The notes beneath the pieces were generated by a model. It was not told the origin of the DNA. It ran no database searches and saw nothing but the letters and a program-made list of their open reading frames with translations. This document shows, piece by piece, positions 16,839 to 25,110 of a DNA stretch of 64,000 bases (positions are counted from its first letter, which is position 1; the number at the start of each line of letters is the position of its first letter). The translations under genes and the position numbers were made by a program. The stretch lies in assembly GCF_016316925.1 (NCBI RefSeq), contig NZ_JAEEGB010000006.1, positions 186,001 to 250,000 of the forward strand, in the 5' to 3' direction. Source of the stretch: Clostridium aciditolerans. GTDB taxonomy: Bacteria > Bacillota > Clostridia > Clostridiales > Clostridiaceae.

Positions 16839-17933
16839 CTACGAAATTATAGGGATAAAAACCTCAAATTCAATTACTTCATTTTCACTATATGCTGTAA
16901 TAGTTCCTTTGTGCAATTCAACAATTTCTTTCGCAATTGCAAGCCCCAATCCTGCCCCACCTGTCTTAGAGTTTCGTGCAGCGTCCAGTCGATAAAACTG
17001 CTGAAAAATATGGTTCAACTTTTCTTCTGGGATAGTGTTGCCCTGATTGTGGAATTTCAGCTTTAGGCCATCTCCATCTTGGGCAGCTGTAATTTTAATA
17101 ATGCTGTTTTCAAAACTGTAGTTGATAGCATTACGGATTAGATTATCAAATACTCGTTCCATCTTTTTAACATCACATTTAATTATCACATCCGGAGCCA
17201 TATTTAAAATACATTGCAAGTTTTTTGTTGCCATCATTGGTCTAAATTCATAGGTAATTTGCTCTAACATCCTTGTTAGATTAACCCGGCTTAATTCCAA
17301 TATAAGATTCGACAGGTTAAATCTTGTGATTTCAAAAAACTCGTTAATTAAATCTTCCAAGCGTTCAGCTTTTTCTAAAGAAATATTAAGGTATTTTTCT
17401 CTTAATTCTTCTGAGATTTGTCCCTCATCACGTAATAAAGTCAAATAACCGATAACAGATGTAAGGGGCGTTTTTAAATCATGTGCCAAATAAACCACTA
17501 AGTCATTTTTTCTTTGTTCTGCTTCTTTTGCAACTTGTTCTTTTCGAAGCATATCTACTTTTATATTATTCATCTGATCTTCCATCTGTTTTAACACAGT
17601 TGGAAAATGAATAAGCTCCTCATTTGAATTAATAATAGAATTACTGGCTTCTGCTACTATTACAATATAGCTGATTGTTTTAATCCAATACCATGCAAGT
17701 ATAATAATAATGCCAACAATCCATATAACTGAGGCTATGAGGTTTTTATTATCATCAATAAATTTAAAAATTCCATAACTGGTTGTACCCTTAATAACAT
17801 CATAAATAGGATAGCCTATGACTACAAGCATAACTGAGAATATTGTTACCGTTAAAATTAGCTTTCCAAATATGTTAAAAAATAAGTTTCTTGTGAAATT
17901 TTTCATGTTAATTTTATTCAATTTTATAGCCAA
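16839..17933 (-). CDS. VanS-like sensor histidine kinase
   Basis: This 364-residue kinase has two N-terminal membrane helices (about 20-45 and 62-85), then a HisKA domain with the phospho-accepting His in YLAHDLKTPLTSVIGYL (about 151) and a HATPase_c with NLIRNAINYS (N box) and GGAGLGLAIAKEI (G box). The short extracellular loop resembles VanS and other small envelope sensors. It overlaps the regulator gene by 20 bases. The start is uncertain: the reading frame begins at TTG (17933), an ATG at 17906 is an alternative. It probably senses antibiotic directly or via BceAB. Confidence 0.88.
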   Translation of the reverse strand: MAIKLNKINMKNFTRNLFFNIFGKLILTVTIFSVMLVVIGYPIYDVIKGTTSYGIFKFIDDNKNLIASVIWIVGIIIILAWYWIKTISYIVIVAEASNSIINSNEELIHFPTVLKQMEDQMNNIKVDMLRKEQVAKEAEQRKNDLVVYLAHDLKTPLTSVIGYLTLLRDEGQISEELREKYLNISLEKAERLEDLINEFFEITRFNLSNLILELSRVNLTRMLEQITYEFRPMMATKNLQCILNMAPDVIIKCDVKKMERVFDNLIRNAINYSFENSIIKITAAQDGDGLKLKFHNQGNTIPEEKLNHIFQQFYRLDAARNSKTGGAGLGLAIAKEIVELHKGTITAYSENEVIEFEVFIPIIS

Positions 17934-18621
17934 CTCCCCATACTGTTTTTATAAATTTAGGATTTCTGGATGGCTCATTCATTTTTTCTCGTAATCGTCC
18001 AATATGAGCCATAACTGTATTATTATTATCTAAGTATTTTTCTCCCCATACTGCTTCAAATAGCTCTTCTGAAGAAACCACCTTACCTTTATGTTCACAC
18101 AGATACCAAAGAATAGAAAATTCTATTGGCGTTAACAATAACTGCTTTCCATATAAAGTACATTTATGAGTATCTTTATTGATAAGCAAGCCTTTAAGAT
18201 CATATTCACTGCACTTTTCAGAGCCGTTACTATTTGCTTGTTTATCTTGATTATAATTCATATATCGTCGAAGCTGTGTTCTTACTCTTGCAAACACTTC
18301 TAATGGATTAAAGGGTTTCGTGATATAATCATCTGCACCTATGGTTAAACCCATAATTTTATCTATATCCTCACCTTTGGCTGTTAGCATAATAACAGGA
18401 AAAAAATGATTCTCTCTAATTTTCTGACAAATCGTGAATCCATCTATATCAGGAAGCATTACATCTAAAATGGCTAAATCTAAATCCTGTAAATGAATGC
18501 AATCAAGTGCATCCCTACCATTATAGCATTTATAAACGATATACCCTTCATTTTTTAAATATACTTCTAATAAATCTGCAATTTCTTTTTCATCATCAAC
18601 TACTAAAACTTTAGCATCCAT
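17914..18621 (-). CDS. OmpR/VanR-family response regulator
   Basis: This 235-residue regulator combines a receiver (VVDDE at 7-11, Asp in AILDVMLPD at 53, TAKGE, TKPF) with a C-terminal OmpR winged helix (LTPIEFSILWYLCEHKG, and ending FIKTVWGVGYKIE). The closeness to VanR-type sequences is clear. It is first gene of the RR-HK-yxeA-bceA-bceB module and so presumably activates it. An AAAGGAGA ribosome site precedes the ATG. Confidence 0.93.
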   Translation of the reverse strand: MDAKVLVVDDEKEIADLLEVYLKNEGYIVYKCYNGRDALDCIHLQDLDLAILDVMLPDIDGFTICQKIRENHFFPVIMLTAKGEDIDKIMGLTIGADDYITKPFNPLEVFARVRTQLRRYMNYNQDKQANSNGSEKCSEYDLKGLLINKDTHKCTLYGKQLLLTPIEFSILWYLCEHKGKVVSSEELFEAVWGEKYLDNNNTVMAHIGRLREKMNEPSRNPKFIKTVWGVGYKIE

Positions 18622-18643
18622 AATTTAATTCTCCTTTCTTAAA

Positions 18644-18726
18644 ATACGAATACCGTATTAATGAGTAATCTCAACTATACTAAAAATGTTAATACTTATT
18701 ATATCATGATATTTTTGGTTTTACAA
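18644..18726 (-). promoter_or_regulatory. Promoter and inverted repeat before the VanR-like gene
   Basis: TTGTAA (18726-18721), 17 bases, TATAAT (18703-18698) on the minus strand. Downstream, ATACG (18644-18648) and CGTAT (18654-18658) form a small inverted repeat in the leader. Confidence 0.7.
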
Positions 18727-18794
18727 AAATCGATTCGATATATAAAAATAGTTTATTATAAGTTGCATTAATCTCAAACTACTTAAAATCTCAT

Positions 18795-18839
18795 AAAAAA
18801 GGCAGGAACTGATTTTTCTATTTAAATCAATTCCTGTCC
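18795..18839 (-). terminator. Terminator of the flotillin operon
   Basis: Minus strand GGACAGGAATTGATTT pairs with AAATCAGTTCCTGCC, followed by TTTTTT (18800-18795), just after the LytTR regulator stop. Confidence 0.88.
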
Positions 18840-18843
18840 TATT

Positions 18844-19587
18844 TTAAGAACTAAACATACTCTTCAATACATCATATCTTTCGTGAGTTAAAAGAGCATC
18901 TTTATCTGTATTTTTTAGCTTTACAATATAAGTCCATCGCCCATAGGGATATATTTTGTGAATCATAGAAAGATTAATAATATATGATTTATGGCTTCGG
19001 AAAAACTGAGTTTTATCTAATTTTTCTTCTAGCTCACTCATACCTTCAGAGGTAGTATAACTGCTATCTACAGTATAAATTACTGTATTTCTATCCTCTC
19101 TTTGTATTATAATAATATCTTTCATGTCTACAAAACTTATGCCTTCTTTGCTTCTAATGAGTATTTTATCTAATCCCTTTTCATGACGAATAATCTTATA
19201 CATATCTTGTTCACTATTATATTGGTTTAAAGATTTTATACGATTTAAGGTTTGATAAATTCTATCAAGCTTAAAAGGTTTTACTATATAATCAAAGGCA
19301 TAAAGCTGAAAGGCATCAGACATATATACAGAATGAGCTGTTGCAAAAATAATTATAGTTCTAGGATTTATATCCATTATTCTTTTTGCGCATTCTACAC
19401 CATTAAGCTTTGGCATCTCTACATCTAAAAATATAACGTCAGGGTGTATTTCTTCCACAGAAGAAACAACAGCTTCACCATCTTCTGCTTCTCCTACTAA
19501 TTTAAAACCCTCTATTTTTTCAATGGCCTTTCTTAGAACCATCCTCATTCCCGCTTCGTCATCTCCAATGAAAACTTTAAGCTCCAA
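18844..19587 (-). CDS. LytTR-family response regulator at the end of the flotillin operon
   Basis: This 247-residue regulator has a receiver (GDDE, Asp in IFLDVEMPK at about 54, ATAHSVY, VKPF) and a LytTR DNA-binding domain (KILIRSKEGISFVDMKDIII; FFRSHKSYIIN). It starts at TTG (19587-19585) with GGCGGTGA six bases upstream. It lies six bases after the 117-residue protein and ends the operon. The GHKL kinase about 2 kb upstream on the same strand is the likely partner, with nfeD and floA between them, an unusual arrangement. Confidence 0.9.
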   Translation of the reverse strand: MELKVFIGDDEAGMRMVLRKAIEKIEGFKLVGEAEDGEAVVSSVEEIHPDVIFLDVEMPKLNGVECAKRIMDINPRTIIIFATAHSVYMSDAFQLYAFDYIVKPFKLDRIYQTLNRIKSLNQYNSEQDMYKIIRHEKGLDKILIRSKEGISFVDMKDIIIIQREDRNTVIYTVDSSYTTSEGMSELEEKLDKTQFFRSHKSYIINLSMIHKIYPYGRWTYIVKLKNTDKDALLTHERYDVLKSMFSS

Positions 19588-19593
19588 TACTTG

Positions 19594-19947
19594 TCACCGC
19601 CTTCTTGTCTTTGCCTTTGGTTTGCCAAGTATTTCTGAATATACAATGGCCTGCAAAACTTTCTCTTCCGTGAACTCAATATCTAATCCTGCTTTTTTAT
19701 CTTCTGCTTCGCTCTTTTCTATAGAAATTGGCTTTTGCTTATATTTTATCTCTTCCTTTTTTCGTGAATATGCATCTATTAATTCTGATCCTTTATTGGA
19801 ATCTCTTTCTTCAGGTTTACTTACTTCATTAATGCTAGAAAATGCACCATTAAGCTTTTCAACTCTAGAATTCAACTCTTCTTTTAAATCACTAAACATC
19901 TTTTTCATAGCATATCCAAATTCTTTAAAATCATAAGAAGAAATCAT
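19594..19947 (-). CDS. Small charged protein between floA and regulator
   Basis: This 117-residue hydrophilic protein has no membrane segment. The N-terminal 45 residues look helical (MKKMFSDLKEELNSRVEKLN), the centre is rich in Lys, Glu and Ser, and the C-terminus carries a conserved-looking block EKVLQAIVYSEILGKPKAKT ending in RRR. I do not recognise the family as a whole. Six bases separate it from floA and from the regulator, so it is translated with them; a peripheral flotillin partner is possible but unproven. Confidence 0.7.
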   Translation of the reverse strand: MISSYDFKEFGYAMKKMFSDLKEELNSRVEKLNGAFSSINEVSKPEERDSNKGSELIDAYSRKKEEIKYKQKPISIEKSEAEDKKAGLDIEFTEEKVLQAIVYSEILGKPKAKTRRR

Positions 19948-19953
19948 GTTTTA

Positions 19954-20946
19954 TTACTCCTTCATATCCTTAGAAGTTTTATATGAATTATTTTCATTTT
20001 TATTCTTACTAACTTTAGATATAGATTCTCTCATTTTTGTATCTGAGATGATATTTTGCATATCATAATAATCCATTACCCCTAGTTTTCCCTCTCTAAA
20101 TGCTACTGCCATAGCTCTTGGTATTTCTGCCTCAGCCTCTACTACTGCAGCTCTCATTTCCTGTTCTTTTGCAACAGCCATTGCTCTTCTTTCTTCAGCC
20201 TTTGCTTGGGCAATATTTTTATCTGCCTCTGCTTGAAGAGTTTGAAGCTGAGCACCTATATTTCTTCCAACATCAACATCTGCAATATCTATTGATAATA
20301 TTTCGAAAGCAGTACCTGCATCTAATCCCTTTGCTAGAACTGTCTTGGATATAGCATCTGGATTTTCTAATACTTCTTTATGAGAAATTGATGTACCTAC
20401 TGTTGTTACAATACCCTCTGCAACTCTTGCAAGCACTGTTGCTTCTCCAGCTCCACCTATTAATCTATCTAAATTTGCCCTTACTGTTACTCTCGCCTTT
20501 GCTAAAAGCTCAATACCATCCTTTGCAACTCCTGAAACATTTGGTGTTTCAATTACTCTTGGATTAACACTCATTTTTACAGCTTCAAGTACATCTCTAC
20601 CTGCAAGATCTATTGCTGCTGCTCTTTCAAAAGGTAGTTGAAAATCTGCTCTGTGAGCAGCTATAAGTGCATCTACTACTTGATCTACATTTCCCCCTGC
20701 TAAATAATGGGCTTCTAATTCATTTACACTTATATCCAATCCTGCCTTTGTTGCTTTAATTAGAGGTAAAAGAATTTTTTTTGGTGCAACTCTTCTCAGT
20801 CTCATCCCTATTAAATTAAATATGCTAACTTTAACGTTTGCTGCTATAGCTGAAATCCACAGTGTAATAGGTACAAAGCTTAGAAATAAAGCTAAAAAGC
20901 AAGCAATACCTCCTAAAATTATAACAACTAAAACTGTACTATTCAT
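19954..20946 (-). CDS. floA: Flotillin-like protein FloA
   Basis: This 330-residue SPFH-domain protein has a single N-terminal membrane hairpin ([20 protein letters not shown]) and the characteristic FloA body, including [37 protein letters not shown] and an Ala/Glu-rich coiled coil (about 235-285). It organises functional membrane microdomains and oligomerises at the membrane inner face. Length equals that of the family (about 330). It is paired with an NfeD-family gene 60 bases upstream, as in B. subtilis, where the operon belongs to the envelope-stress response. Confidence 0.95.
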   Translation of the reverse strand: MNSTVLVVIILGGIACFLALFLSFVPITLWISAIAANVKVSIFNLIGMRLRRVAPKKILLPLIKATKAGLDISVNELEAHYLAGGNVDQVVDALIAAHRADFQLPFERAAAIDLAGRDVLEAVKMSVNPRVIETPNVSGVAKDGIELLAKARVTVRANLDRLIGGAGEATVLARVAEGIVTTVGTSISHKEVLENPDAISKTVLAKGLDAGTAFEILSIDIADVDVGRNIGAQLQTLQAEADKNIAQAKAEERRAMAVAKEQEMRAAVVEAEAEIPRAMAVAFREGKLGVMDYYDMQNIISDTKMRESISKVSKNKNENNSYKTSKDMKE

Positions 20947-21006
20947 AATATTATCCCTCCTAATTCATCATAAATCATATTTTTTGATAAATACTATTTT
21001 TCTTAT

Positions 21007-21507
21007 CTATACTTTTTCTCTAACAACAATCCGTCGTCCCTCTACTTTTATAATTTCTATTTTTCTATCCTTAGAAATAAACTCCCCCTCTGAAACCACA
21101 TCAAGTTTTATACCATTGACATCTGCTATACCCGCTGGCCTTAAAATTGTTAAGGTGGTCCCCTCTTGTCCAACAAAATAATTAAGATCTTCTGTACCTG
21201 TATATCCTGCTTCTTTTTTTTGAGTTTCATGCAAAATTAATATTTTCGAAAGCCGCCCTTTAGTTACAGATTTTAAAACAAGCGTAAGTGCTACTCCAAG
21301 TACCGAAATAATAATAACAAGTAAAATTAAAACTTGTATTGCACTTGTTGCTGTTAAGACTACTCCGGCAATGAGAAGTATTCCTCCAAAAATACCAGAA
21401 ATTCCGAATCCAGGATGAAACATTTCAACAATTACCAGCAAAAATCCGAATCCAAAACACAACAGTGCAGCCCAACTTATATTAGATAAAAAATTCACCA
21501 TCTCCAA
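21007..21507 (-). CDS. NfeD-family membrane protein
   Basis: This 166-residue protein has four membrane segments (about 12-30, 34-50, 53-75 and nearby) and a C-terminal OB fold (about 100-166, VGQEGTTLTILRPAGIADVNG, IEIIKVEGRRIVVREKV). This is the short, protease-less NfeD type that accompanies flotillins. The frame begins at TTG (21507) with GGAAGG nine bases upstream; ATG at 21501 is an alternative. Between its start and the upstream kinase stop are 209 bases without a gene. Confidence 0.88.
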   Translation of the reverse strand: MEMVNFLSNISWAALLCFGFGFLLVIVEMFHPGFGISGIFGGILLIAGVVLTATSAIQVLILLVIIISVLGVALTLVLKSVTKGRLSKILILHETQKKEAGYTGTEDLNYFVGQEGTTLTILRPAGIADVNGIKLDVVSEGEFISKDRKIEIIKVEGRRIVVREKV

Positions 21508-21716
21508 ATAACTATACCTTCCTTTCTTATTTATACTTTACATGATTGTCACCAAGCATATGTAACCATAATACCAGTAACACTAAATTCCTAGATTCAA
21601 GTCTCACTAGCTGGGTCTATAACAATATACTACTTCCATTTTATTTATTAATGAATATGTAGTTGTTAAGATATACATTCAGCAGTTTAAAATGTCGTAT
21701 TTTTAGCTTCTCTTTA

Positions 21717-22577
21717 TTATCTTTGAACCCATCCCTCAAAAATAGTAATATCTTTATTGCTAGTCACATTAATGTCTCCACCATATTCAGTAAGTATATC
21801 TTTTACAATAGCTAGTCCCATACCTTCTCCCTTTTCTCCCTTCGTAGTAACTCCTGCCTTAAAAATCCTTTCAATAATTTCTTCTGGAATCATTGGCCCG
21901 TTGTTTTTTATTCTGAATCCATATGACTTTAAATCTTCAAAGAGTTCAATTTGTATAGTTCTATTTTCTTTTACTTCCTGTAGTGCATAGATTGCGTTAT
22001 CGATAATATTTCCAAGTACTCTACAAAACTCCCAAGATGGCACTTTTAAATCATTAAATGAAGTTGTAATAACTATTTTTGTTTTTATTCCTCTTTTTTC
22101 TCCATATAATGTTTTTGCTTGAAGCAATGCATTTACTGCCGGGTTTGAAGTCTTTAGAACTTTATTTACCTTTTGAATATCTTTAAATACTTTTTCAATA
22201 TACTCTCTTGCATCAAAGTACTCCTCCATTTCCATAAGGCTGTATACTACCTGCAAATGATTCATAAAATCGTGCCTTTGACCACGAAGAGTTTTATTTA
22301 GATTTTCTAATTGTTCTAAGGTGCTTTTTAATGTGGTATATTCATAACTCTTCCCATAAAGATATCTAATGTTCTTCACAGTAAAAAAACTATTAATAAT
22401 TCCTATAAACATAATTGCATATATGAGCAAATCTCCATTATAAAGCTTTTCCTTGAAGTTAAAAGGATTTTGATGAAAATAATTGTATAACACTACTATT
22501 ATTACTGTACTTATTTGCATTATACTTAAAGCAATTATCGTTATGATTGTCTTATTTATGTCTAATTTTTTTCTCAT
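21717..22577 (-). CDS. GHKL sensor kinase with Spo0B-type helices
   Basis: This 286-residue kinase has two N-terminal membrane segments (about 12-32 and 47-65), a coiled linker, the phospho-accepting His in LRGQRHDFMNHLQVVYSLME (about 103) and a HATPase (NIIDNAIYAL, GEGMGLAIVKDI). The RHDFMNHLQVV box is the Spo0B/DcuS-like type. It is read from a promoter near 22.6 kb and is followed on the same strand by nfeD, floA, a small gene and a LytTR regulator, the likely partner. Its stimulus is unknown. Confidence 0.88.
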   Translation of the reverse strand: MRKKLDINKTIITIIALSIMQISTVIIVVLYNYFHQNPFNFKEKLYNGDLLIYAIMFIGIINSFFTVKNIRYLYGKSYEYTTLKSTLEQLENLNKTLRGQRHDFMNHLQVVYSLMEMEEYFDAREYIEKVFKDIQKVNKVLKTSNPAVNALLQAKTLYGEKRGIKTKIVITTSFNDLKVPSWEFCRVLGNIIDNAIYALQEVKENRTIQIELFEDLKSYGFRIKNNGPMIPEEIIERIFKAGVTTKGEKGEGMGLAIVKDILTEYGGDINVTSNKDITIFEGWVQR

Positions 22578-22717
22578 TGTTAGCTTAGGCTCCCTTCTTA
22601 TTCCACCAATACCTTTTATTTTAACATATTTAAAATAATATCCAAATACCCGCTGTAGATCAGTGCAATAATTTAAGCAGATACAACCTATATTTATTCA
22701 CACTTTGATGCAAAATA

Positions 22718-22748
22718 TTGCAAAATTATATATTTTTCTATATATAAT
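22718..22748 (+). promoter_or_regulatory. Possible promoter of the exported-protein genes
   Basis: TTGCAA (22718-22723) and TATAAT (22743-22748), spacer 19. A second TATAAT lies at about 22782-22787, nearer the ribosome site. Very A+T rich, so moderate support. Confidence 0.45.
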
Positions 22749-22811
22749 TTAATTACTTTATTCCACATTTTATAATTAATGTTATAATATACATAAATGG
22801 GAGGGGATTTT

Positions 22812-23408
22812 ATGATTAGAAGAGTTTTATCTATATTATTTTTCTTTATACCTATATTATTACTTTCAGAAACCTCAGCTTACGCCAAATCTACCGTAGA
22901 TAAACCATGGTTTCATACATATGTAGCTGATTATGAAAATATACTTTCTAGCGATACCTCAAAAAAGCTAGAATCTGATTTAGACAAACTAAAAGATAAT
23001 ACAAATGTTGCAGTATATGTGATAACTATAGATAAATTAGAGGACATGAGTATTGATAAATATTGCAAAGAATTGATATCTAATTGGAAAATTGAAGGTA
23101 AGTATGTGATACTTCTAACATCAACTAAAGAAAAACAATATATACTTTTTTCCAGTAAAGACTTGCAACCCTATATTTCTATGAGTACTATAAAAGATTT
23201 TCCAACATATTTTAATGAAAAAAAATATAGCGAAGGAGTATTATATGCATCTAATAGTATTACCTCTACTATAACATCACATTCTGATAAAATTCATCCT
23301 TCTAATAACTATAAATATATATGGTTAGTTGTTCTAGCTACAATAATAGTATACTATGTAAAAAAATCACGTTTAAAATTAAAAACTTCATCACAAGAGA
23401 CACTTTGA
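22812..23408 (+). CDS. Exported TPM-domain membrane protein
   Basis: This 198-residue protein has a signal peptide (MIRRVLSILFFFIPILLLSETSAYA), a TPM-like domain (DYENILSSDTSKKLESDLDKL, NVAVYVITIDKLEDMSIDKYC, KYVILLTSTKEKQYI; residues about 35-150) and a C-terminal membrane helix (YIWLVVLATIIVYYVKK). The start at 22812 follows GGGAGGGG. TPM/YgcG proteins usually end in a Gly/Ser-rich tail; here a separate Ser-rich protein follows 55 bases downstream. Role in envelope maintenance is assumed only from family context. Confidence 0.8.
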   Translation: MIRRVLSILFFFIPILLLSETSAYAKSTVDKPWFHTYVADYENILSSDTSKKLESDLDKLKDNTNVAVYVITIDKLEDMSIDKYCKELISNWKIEGKYVILLTSTKEKQYILFSSKDLQPYISMSTIKDFPTYFNEKKYSEGVLYASNSITSTITSHSDKIHPSNNYKYIWLVVLATIIVYYVKKSRLKLKTSSQETL

Positions 23409-23463
23409 TAAAATACAAAATATAATTTTTCATTTATTAGCTTAGTTTAAGGGGGAGTTTATC

Positions 23464-24279
23464 ATAAAGAAATATTTATTATGCTTTTTAATGGCCTTTC
23501 TTCTCATATTTAATAGTTTTTCTACAGTTTATTCAAAGGGGGGATCATCTTCAAGCTCTTCATCTTCAAGTTCATCTTCTAAGTCTTCCAGTTCATCTTC
23601 AAGTTCATCCTCTAAGTCTTCCAGTTCATCCTCAAGCTCGTCATCTTCAAAGTCCGCTGGAGGTAGTTACAAAAGTGGAAGCTTTAGTAATTCGAGCTCA
23701 ACTAAGAGCGAATCTACAACTTCAACTAAAAGTTCCCCTTCTGGTTCTAGTAACTTTAAAAGCGGAGACTTTAGTAATAAAAGCTCTACTAAAAACGAAT
23801 CCAAATCTCCAAGTAAGAATTCATCTACTACCTCTAATACTTCTAAGACCTCTAGTGCTTCTAAAAGTGGAGATTTCTATAATACAAAAGCCGTAAATAA
23901 ACCTTCAAGTACTAGTACACCTATTAAAACTGAGAAAATTACTTCTGCACCAACTATTGATAGCACAACTAAAAAAGATTCCGTAATTACAAACGGTAAA
24001 TTTAAAGGCGGTATTCTTAAAAGCAGCAACGTTGTACCTGCAAAGGGTATGCCTGTAATTATATCTATGAATGGAAATGATATATATGTTGATTCTTCTG
24101 ATGACGGAGAATATGTCTACTCATATTATGCATCACCTCCATCTGAAAATCCGTCTTCTTGGCAAGGAAGTGTAGGCTACTTAGAGTCTGCACCAGTTAA
24201 AGAATCCCATACTGGAACTTATATCATTGCAGGATTGATCATAATATTCTTTTTACGTAAAATAATTAAACTGAATTGA
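23464..24279 (+). CDS. Exported Ser-rich protein with apparent AUA start
   Basis: Ribosome site GGGGGAG (23451-23457) lies six bases before ATA at 23464; reading from there gives KKYLLCFLMAFLLIFNSFS, a complete signal peptide, whereas the first ATG (23491) would drop the basic N-region and lie 33 bases from the ribosome site. The mature protein has Ser-runs separated by Lys (residues about 28-65), several repeats of KSGSFSN/KSGDFSNKSST, and a C-terminal hydrophobic helix (YIIAGLIIIFFLRKIIKLN). Function unknown; it probably spans or decorates the cell wall. The length from ATA is 271 residues. Confidence 0.7.
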   Translation: MKKYLLCFLMAFLLIFNSFSTVYSKGGSSSSSSSSSSSSKSSSSSSSSSSKSSSSSSSSSSSKSAGGSYKSGSFSNSSSTKSESTTSTKSSPSGSSNFKSGDFSNKSSTKNESKSPSKNSSTTSNTSKTSSASKSGDFYNTKAVNKPSSTSTPIKTEKITSAPTIDSTTKKDSVITNGKFKGGILKSSNVVPAKGMPVIISMNGNDIYVDSSDDGEYVYSYYASPPSENPSSWQGSVGYLESAPVKESHTGTYIIAGLIIIFFLRKIIKLN

Positions 24280-24296
24280 TTCGAGGGGGATTAATT

Positions 24297-24884
24297 ATGA
24301 AAGTCTTAAAAAAATTAACTCTAATCTTAACTTTAGTTTTATTCACTTTAACATTAGTTGCATGTGGACCTAAGCCAGATGAAACAGTCAAAAATTTCTT
24401 TGAGGCCGCTAAAAAATCAGATTTTAATGCTATGGCAACTTATATGAAAAAAGAAGGTAACAAAGGTGACTTTAAATTTGATGATGCAAATCAAGAAAAA
24501 ATAGTTAAAGCTGTTTTCTCAAAAATAAGTTACGAAAGTGTTTCTTCTACAGTAGATGGTAATAATGCTACTGTAAAAGCTAAAGTTACTTCATTAGACT
24601 TACCTAGAATATATGGTAAGACAGTTGGAGATTTAATGCCTACTCTTCTTGCATCAGCTTTTTCTGCCACTGAAAATGATGCTAAAAATAAGGCTGATGT
24701 TGAGAATCAGATAATGCAAGCATTTTTAAATGCAATGAATGATCCAAATGCAGCTAAAACCACAACAGAAGTTGACATTAAATTGGTTAAAGGTGATAAA
24801 GGTTGGGTAATAGAGCCTAATGATGATCTATTAAATGCCTTAACAGGTAATTTAAGCAAAGCCTTTAAAGATACAAATAAATAG
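24297..24884 (+). CDS. Lipoprotein of a DUF4878/DUF5105-like group
   Basis: This 195-residue protein starts at ATG 24297 behind GAGGGGG. It has a lipoprotein signal peptide ending in the lipobox LVAC, then PDETVKNFFEAAKKSDFNAM, the opening of NTF2-like domains found in clostridial lipoproteins. Mature protein is polar, about 175 residues, ending in GDKGWVIEPNDDLLNALTGN. It is the third consecutive exported protein on the plus strand and ends at a strong terminator. Ligand or role unknown. Confidence 0.8.
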   Translation: MKVLKKLTLILTLVLFTLTLVACGPKPDETVKNFFEAAKKSDFNAMATYMKKEGNKGDFKFDDANQEKIVKAVFSKISYESVSSTVDGNNATVKAKVTSLDLPRIYGKTVGDLMPTLLASAFSATENDAKNKADVENQIMQAFLNAMNDPNAAKTTTEVDIKLVKGDKGWVIEPNDDLLNALTGNLSKAFKDTNK

Positions 24885-24896
24885 TTAATAAAAAAT

Positions 24897-24927
24897 GCCC
24901 TAGGATACTAAATCTAGGGCGTTTTTA
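24897..24927 (+). terminator. Terminator after the lipoprotein gene
   Basis: GCCCTAG (24897-24903) pairs with CTAGGGC (24914-24920), followed by GTTTTTATTT. The flank AAATAAATAGTTAATAA and the hairpin are nearly repeated at 26.8 kb. Confidence 0.9.
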
Positions 24928-25110
24928 TTTAAATTTTTCTCTAATAATTAAAGTAGTATCTTGCAAAGAATATGTAAATTTATACTAGTACGAATACCTT
25001 TATAGTATATTTCAATAATTCTGGTAATAATAAATTAAGCTTCATATTGATATTTACAGAGTTACTATACAAAAGGTTAAACTAACTATTTTAAAATTAT
25101 GGAGGGAAAA

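Noticed and set aside
21590-21625. Sequence resembling a tRNA 3' half (GATTCAAGTCTC...)
   Set aside because: No matching acceptor, D or anticodon arms were found nearby; chance resemblance.
23540-23660. Short-period repeat (TCTTCAAG...) that could suggest a CRISPR or satellite
   Set aside because: The repeats are the Ser/Lys codons of the Ser-rich protein and have no spacers.
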